The notes beneath the pieces were generated by a model. That model was not told the origin of the DNA and ran no database searches. It saw only the letters and a list, made by a program, of their open reading frames with translations. DNA of 64,000 nt from Dictyophora rubrovolvata. Taxonomy: Eukaryota > Basidiomycota > Agaricomycetes > Phallales > Phallaceae. The stretch is from positions 2,046,001 through 2,110,000 of the forward strand of contig CP114118.1 of NCBI GenBank assembly GCA_029959195.1. Direction: 5' to 3'. Shown here piece by piece: positions 37,701 through 48,802 of this stretch; within the stretch, counting starts at the first letter, position 1, and each line of letters begins with the position of its first letter. The position numbers and the translations under genes are program-made.

Positions 37701-38721
37701 TGGCTTATGTCAAACAGTGAATAGTGGTATTGTGCCAGGAAACCGCAATGCAGACAACGTTGACAAAGAGCTCCGCCAATGGGAGTACCTGATGTTCCCA
37801 TCCAAGTCCATTCATACCGACGGTATCAAAGCTGGTCTAATGGTAAGTCATTTTGCACTCGTGCATGCAATTGTCATTCACCCTCGTCGAAGACTTCATT
37901 TGGCTTCGGTCAAGTGGGTGGTTCTGCCCTCATAGTTCACCCGAGGTACCTGCTTGCCTCACTGGAGCCGAGCATGTATGAAGCGTACAAAGTACGCAAT
38001 AGGTCTCGTGCACTCGCGTGCTATAAAGTCATGACCGAGATGATGACTACAAATACACTGGTCAAAGTGAAAACAGGTCCACCTTATACCCCTGATCTTG
38101 AAATACCCGTTCTACTCAACCCTCTTGCGCGAGCTGAGTTGGACAAGACGGGTAGCTACTCTTTCCCCAAAAAGCTTCCCAAGGCACGCTCTCTGGACGA
38201 ATCTAATGCCAAAGCCATTGCTGCCGTACTAGATTCGCAGAGTTCACCAATCGGTGTGGGCGTGGATCACGGTGAGTAACTTATTATGTCCTCCACTATA
38301 TATACCTTCAGTTGAATTGACATGGCAATGCAGAGTTAATATCGGCTGTTCCTTCTTCCAACACCACCTTTTTAACCAGAAATTTCACACCCGCTGAAAT
38401 TAGTTATTGTCAAACCCAGCCTGTGCCAGAGGCCTCTTTCGCTGCCCGATGGGCTGGTAAAGAAGCTGTTTTCAAGGCATTGGGAGTACCTTCGAAAGGC
38501 GCTGGCGCCGCGATGATTGACATTGAAATCCTACCTAACGAGGCCGGTGTTCCTTGCGTTATACTTCATGGCGCTGCGAAAGAGGCAGCCGATCACAAAA
38601 ACATTAAGGCTGTCAATATTTCTTTATCGCATTCAGAGGTGTGTTATAAACTTCAATATTTTGAAATAACGACCCTAACGTTTTGCAGGACGTTGCTATT
38701 GCTTTCGCAACTGCTCAATAA
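25795..38721 (+). CDS. Fused type I fatty acid synthase (beta+alpha in one protein)
   Basis: Makes long-chain acyl-CoA from acetyl- and malonyl-CoA in the cytosol. The 22 exons join to about 3,900 residues. Order, with rough positions: AT with GHSQG (285); ER, starting at GMTPSTV (600) with [11 protein letters not shown] with GDFNPIHVN (1585); MPT with [10 protein letters not shown] (1835). A Pro/Ala linker ([16 protein letters not shown]) continues in the same exon straight into the ACP, phosphopantetheine serine in [10 protein letters not shown] (2250). Then KR with TGVGKGSIG (2730), KS with GACATALQS (Cys about 3350, split by an intron), HGTST (3585) and GHAKGG (3625), and PPT with GVGVDHELIS (3800) and [12 protein letters not shown]. 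Start chosen at the ATG giving [11 protein letters not shown]. All key residues I can see are present. Ascomycetes mostly use two genes; here it is one. Confidence 0.95.
25876..25938 (+). other. FAS intron 1: 63 bp, in frame, no stop codon
   Basis: GTGAGT...TTAAG, a multiple of three and open, so the unspliced frame also reads through. Splicing joins GKIR to [12 protein letters not shown], the conserved sequence. Retention would add 21 residues including a run of Phe from a 15-T tract. Confidence 0.75.
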
Positions 38722-38938
38722 CAGATTTACAACAAGGTCGCATAAATATTTTCACCATTTTATTTTCAATTTCAATTTCAATTTTCTGTATCTTAAGTTG
38801 CCGATATAATAGAATTTAGAGATTTCCGTTGGATTACTACTACTTACATCAATACCGTCATGACCTTTGCCGGTGCCGCAAGTTGGCGAACTTGAACTTG
38901 AACTTATGTAACGTCCGACGCTAACCCCCGACATAGAG

Positions 38939-40867
38939 ATGCCAACTTGGTCAGTCTTATTATTAAGTCTAAGTTGGCTCTTTGTTTTCCTGGTACCGCA
39001 TACCAAAGTTGAAGAAAGCTTTAATCTTCACGCCACGCATGATATTCTGCTACATGGGGGAACCTTACAAAACGTGCCGTACTGTTTCATTTGTTTCCTT
39101 TTTGCTTGACTCGTATTGTTTTCTCCAGGTAGTATGACCATTTTATATTTCCCGGCGTCGTTCCCCGTTCCTTCATTGGGAGTCTGGCTTTGTCCTTCAT
39201 TCTGACACCTGTCATCTTTGTGGCTCAACGCCTAAATGTACTACGAACTAAGTTCGAACTTCAAGTCCTAGGTAAAGAGCTGCCTAGTCCCCGTCTCATC
39301 TTGGATCTGACCATCATACAAGTCCGGTTAGCTTTAAGTACCATCAATTCAGCCGGTCTTTTACGCCTGCATCGGGCTACACAAACCAAATGGGGTTCAT
39401 TGACGGGGACCATGTTCCTCCTAATCACTTGCACTCAGTTTCACCTCATGTTTTGGATGGGAAGAACGCTGCCGAATATGTTTGCTTTGTATCCAGGTAT
39501 CACACTCGTGCCTTACTATTGCTAATCAACACTGAAAGCTGCCAGTTACTGTGGCTTCTTCCTTGATCGTCAACGGTGCAACTACACCCCAAACTGCTCG
39601 GAAAAACTTCAATCTGGCAATTAGTTTACTGATTTTTGCCGGTGTTGTCTTACGAGCAGAACTAGTCTTGTTGATTGGACCGCTAGTTCTACAGGGGCTT
39701 TACATGAGAAAAACAACTGTTCCTGATGTAATAAAAACCGGAATAAAAGCAGGGGTCTTATCTCTAGGTGCGTCCTATTTTAGCTCTTTGTCAGCTCTTT
39801 CTAACAAGTTTCCTTTTTGTATTTAGCGTTGACTGTTTCTATTGATTCTTATCTATGGAAACAACTTTTATGGCCCGAATTAGCGGGTCAATACTTTAAT
39901 GTTTATCAAGGGAAAAGCGCCGAGTGGGGGGTAGGCTGGCTATTATTTTGCCTCGTTTCTCTGATTATTATCAACATTTGACAGGTTTCTCCGTTCCATG
40001 CTTATTTTGTGGCTCACCTTCCCAAGCTGCTCCTCACGGGGCTACCATTAGCCACTCTCGGTCTCATTGTGGACTCCCAAATACGGTCTCTGATCGCTCC
40101 TTATGTTGCATTCATGTTACTGTTATCGTTTCATGGACATAAAGAGTGGAGATTTATTATATATGTCGTCCCGATTTGGAATATCGCTGCAGGTAGAGGC
40201 GCCGCATGGTTGTGAGTACTTTAAATTTAATGTATTAGACATAACATCAATTTGATATTTTTATGCAGATACGAAGTTCCGGCCAGAAGCATATGGAAAA
40301 ATATCATTACATTATTTCTTCTAGGTTGTTTCGGGTTCAATATTCTAGTTACTATTTTTTTCACCCAAGTATCCGCCGCTAATTATCCCGGCGGACACGC
40401 CATGTACAGGTTGAACGAAGCCATTCAGAGCATGAATTTCACAGGTGAAAAATATTATATTGCTGTCTGAGAAAACGCGACGTGTTGATTATTTATTTTT
40501 AGGACATGGAAACATTACTGTTCACATTGATAACTTGGCAGCTCAAACCGGAGCTACCCTCTTTTTACAAGAGCATGCCCTGCCGAGCCTTGGGAAAAGT
40601 GATTCAAGCTCTTTTCGACCAAGAGTTATTTATAACAAGACGGAAGATCTCTTCACTGAACGTGATTTCGAGAACTTTGACTGGGTAATAACCGAAAGAC
40701 CAAGCCTATTTCTCACAGAAAATTTGATAAGTAGATGGGAGTTGTGGGATACGGTTGATGGACTGGAAAGGATCGAGCTTGAATCGCTGAGGGGTGTGAG
40801 ATTGCTCCGAGTCCCTCAAATTATCCAAAAACCTAAACTATGGCTCCTCACTCAGCATAGCCATTAG
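38939..40867 (+). CDS. ALG12: Dolichyl-P-Man alpha-1,6-mannosyltransferase Alg12
   Basis: ER membrane GT22 mannosyltransferase adding the eighth mannose to the N-glycan lipid precursor. Exon 1 (38939-39073) encodes MPTWSVLLLS, a first membrane helix and PHTKVEESFNLHATHDIL, the GT22 signature. Exon 2 (from 39133) gives YDHFIFPGVVPRSFIGS and, later, TCTQFHLMFWMGRTLPNMFAL. The middle has repeated hydrophobic helices, YQGKSAEWGVSPFHAYF and FHGHKEWRFIIYVVPIWN (HKEWRF is diagnostic). The tail is soluble, ending QIIQKPKLWLLTQHSH. About 530 residues, normal. Start 217 bp after the FAS stop; 62 bp from the convergent PLP gene. Confidence 0.9.
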
Positions 40868-40929
40868 TTACATATCTACACTTGTGAAAAACTTCAGCTT
40901 TCAGCTTCATTTGCTAGGACAGGATGTTT

Positions 40930-41887
40930 CTAGGTTTGCCTTTGTCTCTCGCCAAAAATACTTGTCCCTACTCGTACAATATCACTGCCAGCACGAATAG
41001 CAGCTTCGAAATCACTAGACATGCCCATGCTGAGTAAAAATCTACCGCGTCTATCACCCCACTGCGGCAAAGATGAGTCTAGAGGAAAATCTCGGTTGAG
41101 AACTTCTTCCAAAACGGTACGAGTTTGAAGGAGTAATTGAAAGTCAGGGTTATCCGCGTCAGTATTTATAGAATTATCGAAGGAGCCGATGGTCATCACG
41201 CCTGTAAGGCGCAGGTTTGGGCAATTAATCAGGACATGTCTGGCAACAGCGAGTAGGCCCTCCCCTGCTTCTGGTTCTGCGGGGGAAGACGGAGAATCAG
41301 ATTCATTCTCAGGAGTTGCAAGGGGTGGAAAGCCAGATTTTGTGGACTCTCCCGATGTGTTAACCTGAAGAAGAACATTCAAAGGTGGATGTGGTGATCG
41401 CGCTTTATTAAGCGCGGTGGCTAGTTTGATGGACGTCAACGTATGAAGTGTGTGCAAGTTTTTCACCGCTGTAGTTCAAAGAAAATGTAGTAAGCAATGA
41501 GATTTTGAAAGTAATATTCTCTCTATACCTGCAAGAGACTTCGCCTTGTTTGATTGCAGGTGCCCGATGAAATGCCAGCGTATATCCGAAGGAAGCTTTG
41601 GTGTTTAAAGAAGGATTTATAACAGATACAGAATACAAGAAGATATTAACACACACAGTTGAAGCCTTTTCAAGGAATTCATTGACATAGTTCTCCCCAA
41701 AGTCTCGCTGACCGCCTTCGTACGCTGCAGCGACATCGGAAGCCGGTTTAAACTTCGAAACGGCTATGAGGGTCGGCTGTGAACTGGATATCGGTGAAGC
41801 AAATTCAATTCTTTTCCTGATGCTATTGAGAGCATCTTTGATTTCTGAACCCCGAGTGGCAGAGAACGAGGTCGAAGCAGCCGACAT
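40930..41887 (-). CDS. Pyridoxal phosphate homeostasis protein (YggS/PLPBP family)
   Basis: PLP-binding fold III barrel protein of the YggS/YBL036C/PLPBP family, thought to buffer cellular PLP; no catalysis known. From [30 protein letters not shown] (K of SKFKP is the expected Schiff-base lysine), [13 protein letters not shown], then after introns [74 protein letters not shown] Ser/Pro/Glu-rich insert ([14 protein letters not shown]) extends one loop. An in-frame ATG ten codons upstream (41915-41917) is an alternative start. Head-to-head with the kinase at 185 bp. Confidence 0.88.
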
Positions 41888-42072
41888 GGTGACATGGAGC
41901 AGTCGCAGCCCTGGCATGATGACATGGGAGCTGACTAATGGATCCACCCCCGCACTTAAGACGTGGGAATGCGTCAACAGGGACAAACAAAGAATAAAGC
42001 CAAAAGCTACAGCAGTTTCGTCTCGTCGCTGCCGACATCTGCTCCGCTTTCTATCGATGCTCCTTTCCAACA

Positions 42073-44755
42073 ATGACCCACAAAGTCGTTGAAACATACA
42101 CGATTAGGAAATCTCAAGACAGCCGCTCCAATCCCTACATCAATCAATATGAACTCATCTCTCTTCTCGGCGAGGGCATGCATGGCAAGGTTATGCTTGC
42201 TCGCGACACTGCCAGCCCTACCAAGGACAAGGTTGTACGTTAATCGCTTTTTTTTTTGCTCTTTTGCCCTTGTTGTTATATAATTAATCTCCCTCTTTCG
42301 ATTTTGAAGGCCATCAAAGTCATGAAAAGAGTGGACCCTCACAATCGACGTCTCCCCAAGTCCAACAAACCGGGCATTCCTCCTCCAACTGCACAGGAAG
42401 AAACTGAATCAAAGATCCGACGAGAGATTGCGATCATGAAGAAATGTACTCACCAGAATTTGGTACATCTCTTGGAAGTGATTGACGACCCAGCCAGCAA
42501 GAAGGTCTATCTTGGTACGTGTTTTCACTTATTATTGACACTACTTTCCATAATTCTCGCTTCGATTTTCTCTCGTACACAGTCATGGAAAATTTAGCCG
42601 GCGGCGAAGTCAAATGGCGCAGTCGAGACCACTCAGAGCCTGTCCTGGAACTTAGCCAAATTCAACGTATCATGAGAGATGTCACTCTGGGTCTGGAATA
42701 CTGTATGTTCGAAGCATTTCTTATATGACGGCACCACATCTCAATGATTTTACCCAGTACATCATCAAGGCATCATACATCGTGATATTAAGCCTGCCAA
42801 CCTCTTATGGACCGAGGACCGACACTCGGTCAAAATCTGTGATTTTGGTGTTTCTCATTTTGCAGGTCCTTCTCATCTCAATGAGGTCGGACTCAGTAAA
42901 ACAGCTGGCAGTCCTGCGTTCTTTGCTCCCGAACTATGTAATATCCCAGATATATCGTTTAACGATTCCCCTTCCTCGTCCGTCTTGCCAATGGCACCTG
43001 CGCATTCAGCCTTACCTTCACATCACATACCTCCAATTACTAAACAGATAGACATATGGGCTCTGGGTGTCACACTCTACTGTCTTTTGTTTTCCAAACC
43101 ACCATGGCAAGGACAAACAGAATATCAGATGTTTCGTGCTATATGTTCAGACGACTTTGAAATTCCTCATACAATGGCCCGTGACCGCATTCCCACTGGC
43201 GGTCGGAATCGTAGACCCGAGGGAAAAGAAGTGGGCTGGTGTATTGTATCCCTTCTTGAAGGCTTATTGGAGAAAGACCAAGACAAGCGTCTTTCTTTGG
43301 CTGATGTCAAGGTTAGCTAATTCAATCTCTTCCCTAAGTTTTCTGTTTCATTCCTTTATTTCCAATTTATTCCAGAAAATACCATGGGTTCAGAATGGTG
43401 TTCGAGAACCAGACAAATGGATTCATGAAACTGCCCCTAACAAGCAAAATAGAGTCGTTATAACTGACGAAGACACTCAAAGCGCCATCAAACAAGCTAA
43501 ATTTTCATACTATCCTCTCTTTTTGGCACGTGTAGCAAAAATGGCCAACAAAGTCAAACGTGTCCCACTTCACTTGTCTAAATCCTCAACTACAAAGACT
43601 AACGATGCATTATTACAAACCAGTCCCAATTTGCCCCCAGACAGACTCCAAGAGCGGGGGTCATCAGGTTCGATTAATCCCACTCCATCTCAAGTTTTCC
43701 GACGGCCCTCTCTGAGCAAAGCTAGTAGCCCGCGCAAGCGTGACGCTTCAGATCGCAAGACCAAGCGGTTTACCTTCGGATCCTCACCCGCACCCCCAAC
43801 CATCGCTCCACACAATGATCGCCGGAGGAACTCTACAATCGGCCCCTTTGGAGGTCAGCATCCCCAATCAAATGAGGAATCCCAAAGTCGATCACAGTTA
43901 TCCTCTGCTTCCCGAGCATGGGGTAAGCGCAGAAAATCTGACAGTGTACAAACGCTATCGTCGGACAACCGTCACCTTGGCTTCTTCTTCAAGGGAACCT
44001 CTAACGCATCCTTGTCTCAGACCTGCACTCTCAACGAGCCTCAACAAGTCGCTCCCAGTGTCAAAGGGGGCTTGAAACAAAAACTTAGTCGCGTTGGTCG
44101 TGTAATGCGTTCGAGCAGCATGAAAAGGAAACCCATTGTTGACCATCTGCTAGCTGATGAATTATCCAAACGAATCAGTCTAGATGGAAAACGACAGTCC
44201 TCAAGAGCGCGGACGAGTGCAGAAACTTTGGATGTGCTCAGAACACGAGGGATGGAAACTCTAGGACTAACACATGATATGCGTGCATCGAGCTGGCATT
44301 CCCCAAGAGACCCAGAAGAACTTAACAATGATACTAGAACCAGCTTTGATCCATCGACCAACGATTCGGCTATTCCCGTTGGCATCCAGGATTTTAATAA
44401 AAGCGTTGTCCAGCTAGGTGCTGGTGGATATGTTGACAGTCCCTCTTCGGGGAATAGCAATGAATTTCTTTCCGATAACTCCCAGAGTATATCCCCTAAC
44501 AGCGATTCATCTATCTCCAGCGAAAGTACGACTCGTCAATCGCAGTCTGAGCCCCGTCATTATCCTCCTCGGGTTACAAGCCCCTTGGCTCGTCCGTATA
44601 ATACTGCATCAGAAGATGAGGATTATTCAAGTGAAGTCTTTGAGGATACTGGTCCAGAAGATGAAAATTCATCTGATGAAGATGTGATTGAGCTAAAGAC
44701 GCGTCGACCATCAACTGTTCTCAATTGCTCTACCAATGCACCCCCCTTGCGATGA
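42073..44755 (+). CDS. CaMKK/Ssp1-Elm1-like Ser/Thr kinase
   Basis: Upstream kinase of the fungal Ssp1/Elm1/Sak1 group (CaMKK-like), whose relatives phosphorylate the T-loop of AMPK/Snf1. Domain at about residues 25-330: G-loop [21 protein letters not shown] (catalytic Lys), a long alpha-C loop with [80 protein letters not shown], an insert of about 30 residues, [15 protein letters not shown]. The C-terminal half (about 480 residues) is Ser-rich and basic: [32 protein letters not shown], then an acidic end [14 protein letters not shown]. Exons and start (ATG 42073) fit the family; the closest paralogue is not certain. Confidence 0.87.
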
Positions 44756-45345
44756 ACGTTCCTTCTTGTATTGTATTGTTTCCTTCTTCCCTCTTACATC
44801 GAGTTGTCTACCCCCAGTTGTTTAAACGTTCCTTTTCTTTTTCTTTTACCCATTATAGAACATCATTATTCCTCTCTCTTAGCATGTATTTTTGTCTTCT
44901 TTAGAAAGTGCATATTAAGCACCGTTTCCCTCCTGCAATGTGGTAGCATTTTTTTTAACTTTATCTTACATCACTCTTCCTCTGTTTATCATGACGGACC
45001 TTTACTCAATTGTAGAAATTGAGGCACCGATAGCCCAGTACTTTATTATTTCCCTCCACCTCATGCATTATATAGTAACTACTTGTTGGGAATATGCAAG
45101 CAGCCTTGAGAGGCTTGACATTATTAGAATGGAGAATCTTAGTTTTAAGATAGCAAGGCGATTCTGGTACAACGAAAGGACAGCGACATGAATAAGGTAA
45201 AGTGGCAGCATGTGAACTTAAAGGAATGTTTGTATCTATATGATGAAAGGAAAGGGAGGTTCTAATTTCTTGGAAAAATACACTCGTATAATGACGATCA
45301 AAGCATGTGAGTGCATAAATAAAAGGCTCTGAAAAAAAGAGGAAA
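44756..45345. other. Convergent intergenic region, kinase and coiled-coil gene
   Basis: About 590 bp between two stop codons, T/C-rich on the plus strand just after the kinase stop, as expected for 3' ends. No gene seen. Confidence 0.5.
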
Positions 45346-48300
45346 TTATGATGGTATATTAACGCGACGTACGACTTCCGCGCCTCCTAATAGTAACCGC
45401 CCGACGACAGACCATAAGGCATCCCCTTGACCACTCATGAATCCACCGCCGACACTGTTCAGAGAGTTAAAAGTAGACCAGTAAACCCTGTCTTGATACG
45501 TGGGCATTCCAGGTCCAGCATTAGGGGACACTGGGGCGAGAGCAAGGAATACAGCAGCAGATGCAAAAACGCTGAACAAAATCGGCCCGGTATACGATGA
45601 CAGTGAGCTTTCGGTTTTGTTATAAAGGTAAGTGTTATAAATATTATAGAAGCGATGCCGATGTGTTGGTCTCGAAGTCGAAGGAGAGGGGGATTTTGAT
45701 ACTTTCTTCGAGGATTCAATCAGTTTGTCGATTGCAGTACAGTTTGTACCGAATTCTCTTTTGAGTTTTTCCCATTGTGAAATGGACTCGATAGAAATTC
45801 CCTCCGGGAGACCCTCAATTGGAACTGTCAAACCTTTATGCCAATGTCGTAAGGCCGTTTCTGCGATTTTGAGCTCATGTCGTAGTGGTTCGCTGATCTT
45901 GGAATAATCAAAGGTAGGGGAGTCTAAGACTTTAGCGAGGACTTCTATGCTCAAAGCCTGGTCATAAGATGGAGGTGCGTCGGTAGGAATAGACGGACGA
46001 GGAGTAGAGGGACGGATAGTAGATGACGAAGAAGTCAAATCCTCTTCTAGATCTTTGGCAGGCGAGACTTCTGTTTCTGTTTCTGTTTCTGTTTCTGTCT
46101 GGATTTCGACGGATACCAATTTGGATGAAACCTGTTCGACAGCTTGAGCTTGCATGGTCCGGTGAATTGAACGTGGTTCAGCCTCAGTCTGAGTAGAAGG
46201 CGTACGAAGAGAACGTTTGGGTTCCTCGTCCGTTTGTACACCATGAGACGAGATAAACTCATCAGGATTGTGTTGAGTATATGCGTCGACATATTCTTTA
46301 GACTCCGTCATTTCAAGAACAGGTCGTTTCGTATTCATTCTCTAAATCAAGCCTTAAACAAAGGAGCCAACACGAAGGGTCGAAAAAAGACTTACTCGCT
46401 TCTTCCGCGTTATGATGGTCTGAATCATTTCTTCACCATCCGAATTAGACCCGGTTTCTTGCTCCTCTTCTTCTGTGACCCCATCCTCTTGATCTTGATT
46501 CATGGCCTCCCAACGGCTCATTAATTCAGCACCAAGACTCTTGCTGACAGTATTGAGTTGACTGGAGGTACCCCCATGCCCAGCAGGGGCCGTATGCTCA
46601 CGGGTACGCAATTCGTCAAGGTCAAACCGTAAGCGATCTATGGTTTCCTTGAGAATAAGGTTCTCTTGTTTTTGCCCATCAAGCTCTTCTTGTGCGTGGC
46701 GAGCAATAGTGAGTTCCTGTTCTGTAAGTGTATGCGCTGCTTCCAACGCTTCACGCTGTTGAATCCATTTAAGCAATTCAAGTTCGTGAAGCTGTTTGGC
46801 TTCTTCCAGAACTTTAATCTCTTGATCCTTTTGACGAAGTGCGTTCCGAAGTTTTTCAGCTTCGCCTAAACAACGGTTAAATCTTAGATAGCGAAAAGTC
46901 ACAACATGAAACGTACTGCACTGCTCAATGTATTGCTTGTTTAAAGAAGAATATAAAGCTTTGGAGCTGTCCAAATTTTTCTGCAATTTGGAAATTTCGG
47001 CTTCCATTATTTGAATTTGCTGCATATTTTGGCGCTATCCAAAATGAAATGAAGTAAGAAAGTGAGACAATTAATTATTATTATACTTACTTCCTTATTT
47101 CGCAGCTCCTTTTCCTCCCTTTTTGTGGCGGTTAGCTCACTTTTCAGTTCGTCTAGTTTACTCTGAAGCTCTTCAACCTCGAGTTCGTGATCGGTCATGC
47201 GATTATGCAAATTACTTTCAACTTCCATAAGTTTTCGCGCTAACTCCTCATTGGCTCGTGACAGTGCATCCAGTCGATCTTGGGGTGCAAGGGAGGCTGC
47301 CGAAGACGCGAGAGATCGCTCATAGTCCAAGAGGAAATCCGATACTCGATGAGTTGTGTCTTCATGATCATAATCCGAATCATCATCGTGCGATCTAGGG
47401 ACAGGAAGGGATGATATGCCGTCAATGATTGAATCCGTTTCGATGATTAGTTCAGGCGAGAAGCTCCTGTCTCTATCAGGAGGGGGAGACATTAGACCAT
47501 GGCTGCCATCCTGATGTTGAGGAGAGCGAGAGACGATTTGGCGGACACCAAAATCGATGCTGAAGTTTGAATGTGACTGGGCACGGGAATGGGGACGAAT
47601 CGGAAGGGGAGAAGACTGTGATTCTGGAGAAAAGGCGGTAGGGGAAGTAGGAGTGGAAGGGACGCGAGCGCGTGGTGTTCCTCGTTGATATGTGAATGAG
47701 AACTACGAAAGAAGCTGATGTCAGACAAACCAGTAATATATTTCTACAAACGAACTTAAATCACCTCAGTATCACTCATTGAACCGCTGCGATTTCCTGC
47801 GTCACTTTGTCGTCGCGTTGCAGGGGCTGGTCGTTTGTTCCAGCTGGATGGAGGGCCCGCCAGTGGGGTAGAACGCTGCCTTGACTTTGACTCAAATGGC
47901 GAATTTGGAGCTTGTTCCCATTTCCAATGCGGATTGCCCTTCGAGTCTTGACTCGAAGAACGTGACTGCATCCCGGCATACCGATTATCTTCCTCCCTTG
48001 TTTCGTCGCGACCACGGTCACTCGCGTCGCTACGCTCGGGAGATGAATTGACAGGAGACACGTTGGATTGGGAGTGTTTGGCAGTGGCCTGGGCCACAAA
48101 ACTTAAAAGGAGATCAGGAGTGACTTCGATCCCAGGGTTGTCCTGAACGAACAGCTCCATTTGTCGCTGTTCGTCTTTAGATAGAACATCTACTTCATAA
48201 CGTGCTGATAGCTCCATGATGACGTCTGGAAGGGAGTGTGCTGGAATAACTGGAATGTTTGCATTGTTGAGCTTTGCTTCTGGATGATTCGTGAATATTT

Positions 48301-48416
48301 CGCTTATAGTTTCCTCAATATCTGCGATGGATTCTGGTCGGCGACCACTTATTGACAACTGTTATTTTGAGTCAGAATAACAGCAATGCCTCTAGAATAG
48401 TGAACGTTGCTTACCA
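45346..48416 (-). CDS. Coiled-coil, probably tail-anchored conserved fungal protein
   Basis: Unknown function. The first exon appears to be the ATG alone (48414-48416), spliced to LSISGRRPESIADIEETISEIFTNHP. The N-terminal region (HPEAKLNNANIPVIPAHSLPDVI... DNPGIEVTPDLLLSF) is conserved-looking and could be a small helical domain. A Ser/Arg-rich disordered part follows, then a long coiled coil (LDALSRANEELARKLMEVES to TIDRLRFDLDELRTRE). Next come an acidic patch, an ETETETET repeat, a PPSY motif (PPxY, WW-domain type) and a C-terminal hydrophobic segment ILFSVFASAAVFLALAPVSP, with a short conserved tail ending LLLGGAEVVRRVNIPS. I infer a tail-anchored or peripheral membrane adaptor. Intact over about six exons, about 900 residues. 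Confidence 0.7.
46074..46103. repeat. Hexanucleotide microsatellite TTCTGT, coding for ET repeats
   Basis: About five TTCTGT units inside the coiled-coil gene; in the minus-strand frame they encode repeated Glu-Thr (QTETETETETEV). Such a run can change length in steps of two residues. Confidence 0.8.
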
Positions 48417-48802
48417 TTTTTCGTAGAGAGAAAGAAAAGAGAGAAAGTGCGTCCTCGCTCTACTTACACTCATGGGCATGGACCACTATTGTCCGTGTCC
48501 TAAGTATTGTCCTTACGTAAGTTTGTTCAATCTTGTACGCGAGCTTTTATTACTGTACTAATAAGTAGCCTGAGACGCGTCCAGAGTTTCTATAACTTCT
48601 AAAGGTTTTTATTTAAGAGGACAAAGTCCCTGCTACTTACATAATTTTACTAATTACGCTGCGTGCTGTCACGAGTAGTAATCCCTATTTTTGACAGTCC
48701 CTGCTACCAAGAACGGTTCCCAAAGAACGGCGGTCCTTTTTTTTGAACGCTGTGATCGAAGAAATGCAGCTTGGAGGTTATTTAGCACTTGCAAACTCAA
48801 AA
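48417..48802. other. Intergenic region upstream of coiled-coil gene
   Basis: 386 bp with no gene seen. It should hold the coiled-coil gene promoter and the 3' end of the UPF0014 gene transcript, which points the same way. Confidence 0.45.

Noticed and set aside
25795-40867. FAS, ALG12 and neighbours as a lipid or secondary-metabolite cluster
   Set aside because: Neighbours are general housekeeping genes with unrelated roles; the FAS has the standard primary-metabolism domain set.
41766-42092. 108-codon plus-strand frame over the PLP protein 5' end
   Set aside because: Antisense to conserved coding sequence and overlaps the kinase start; no motif.
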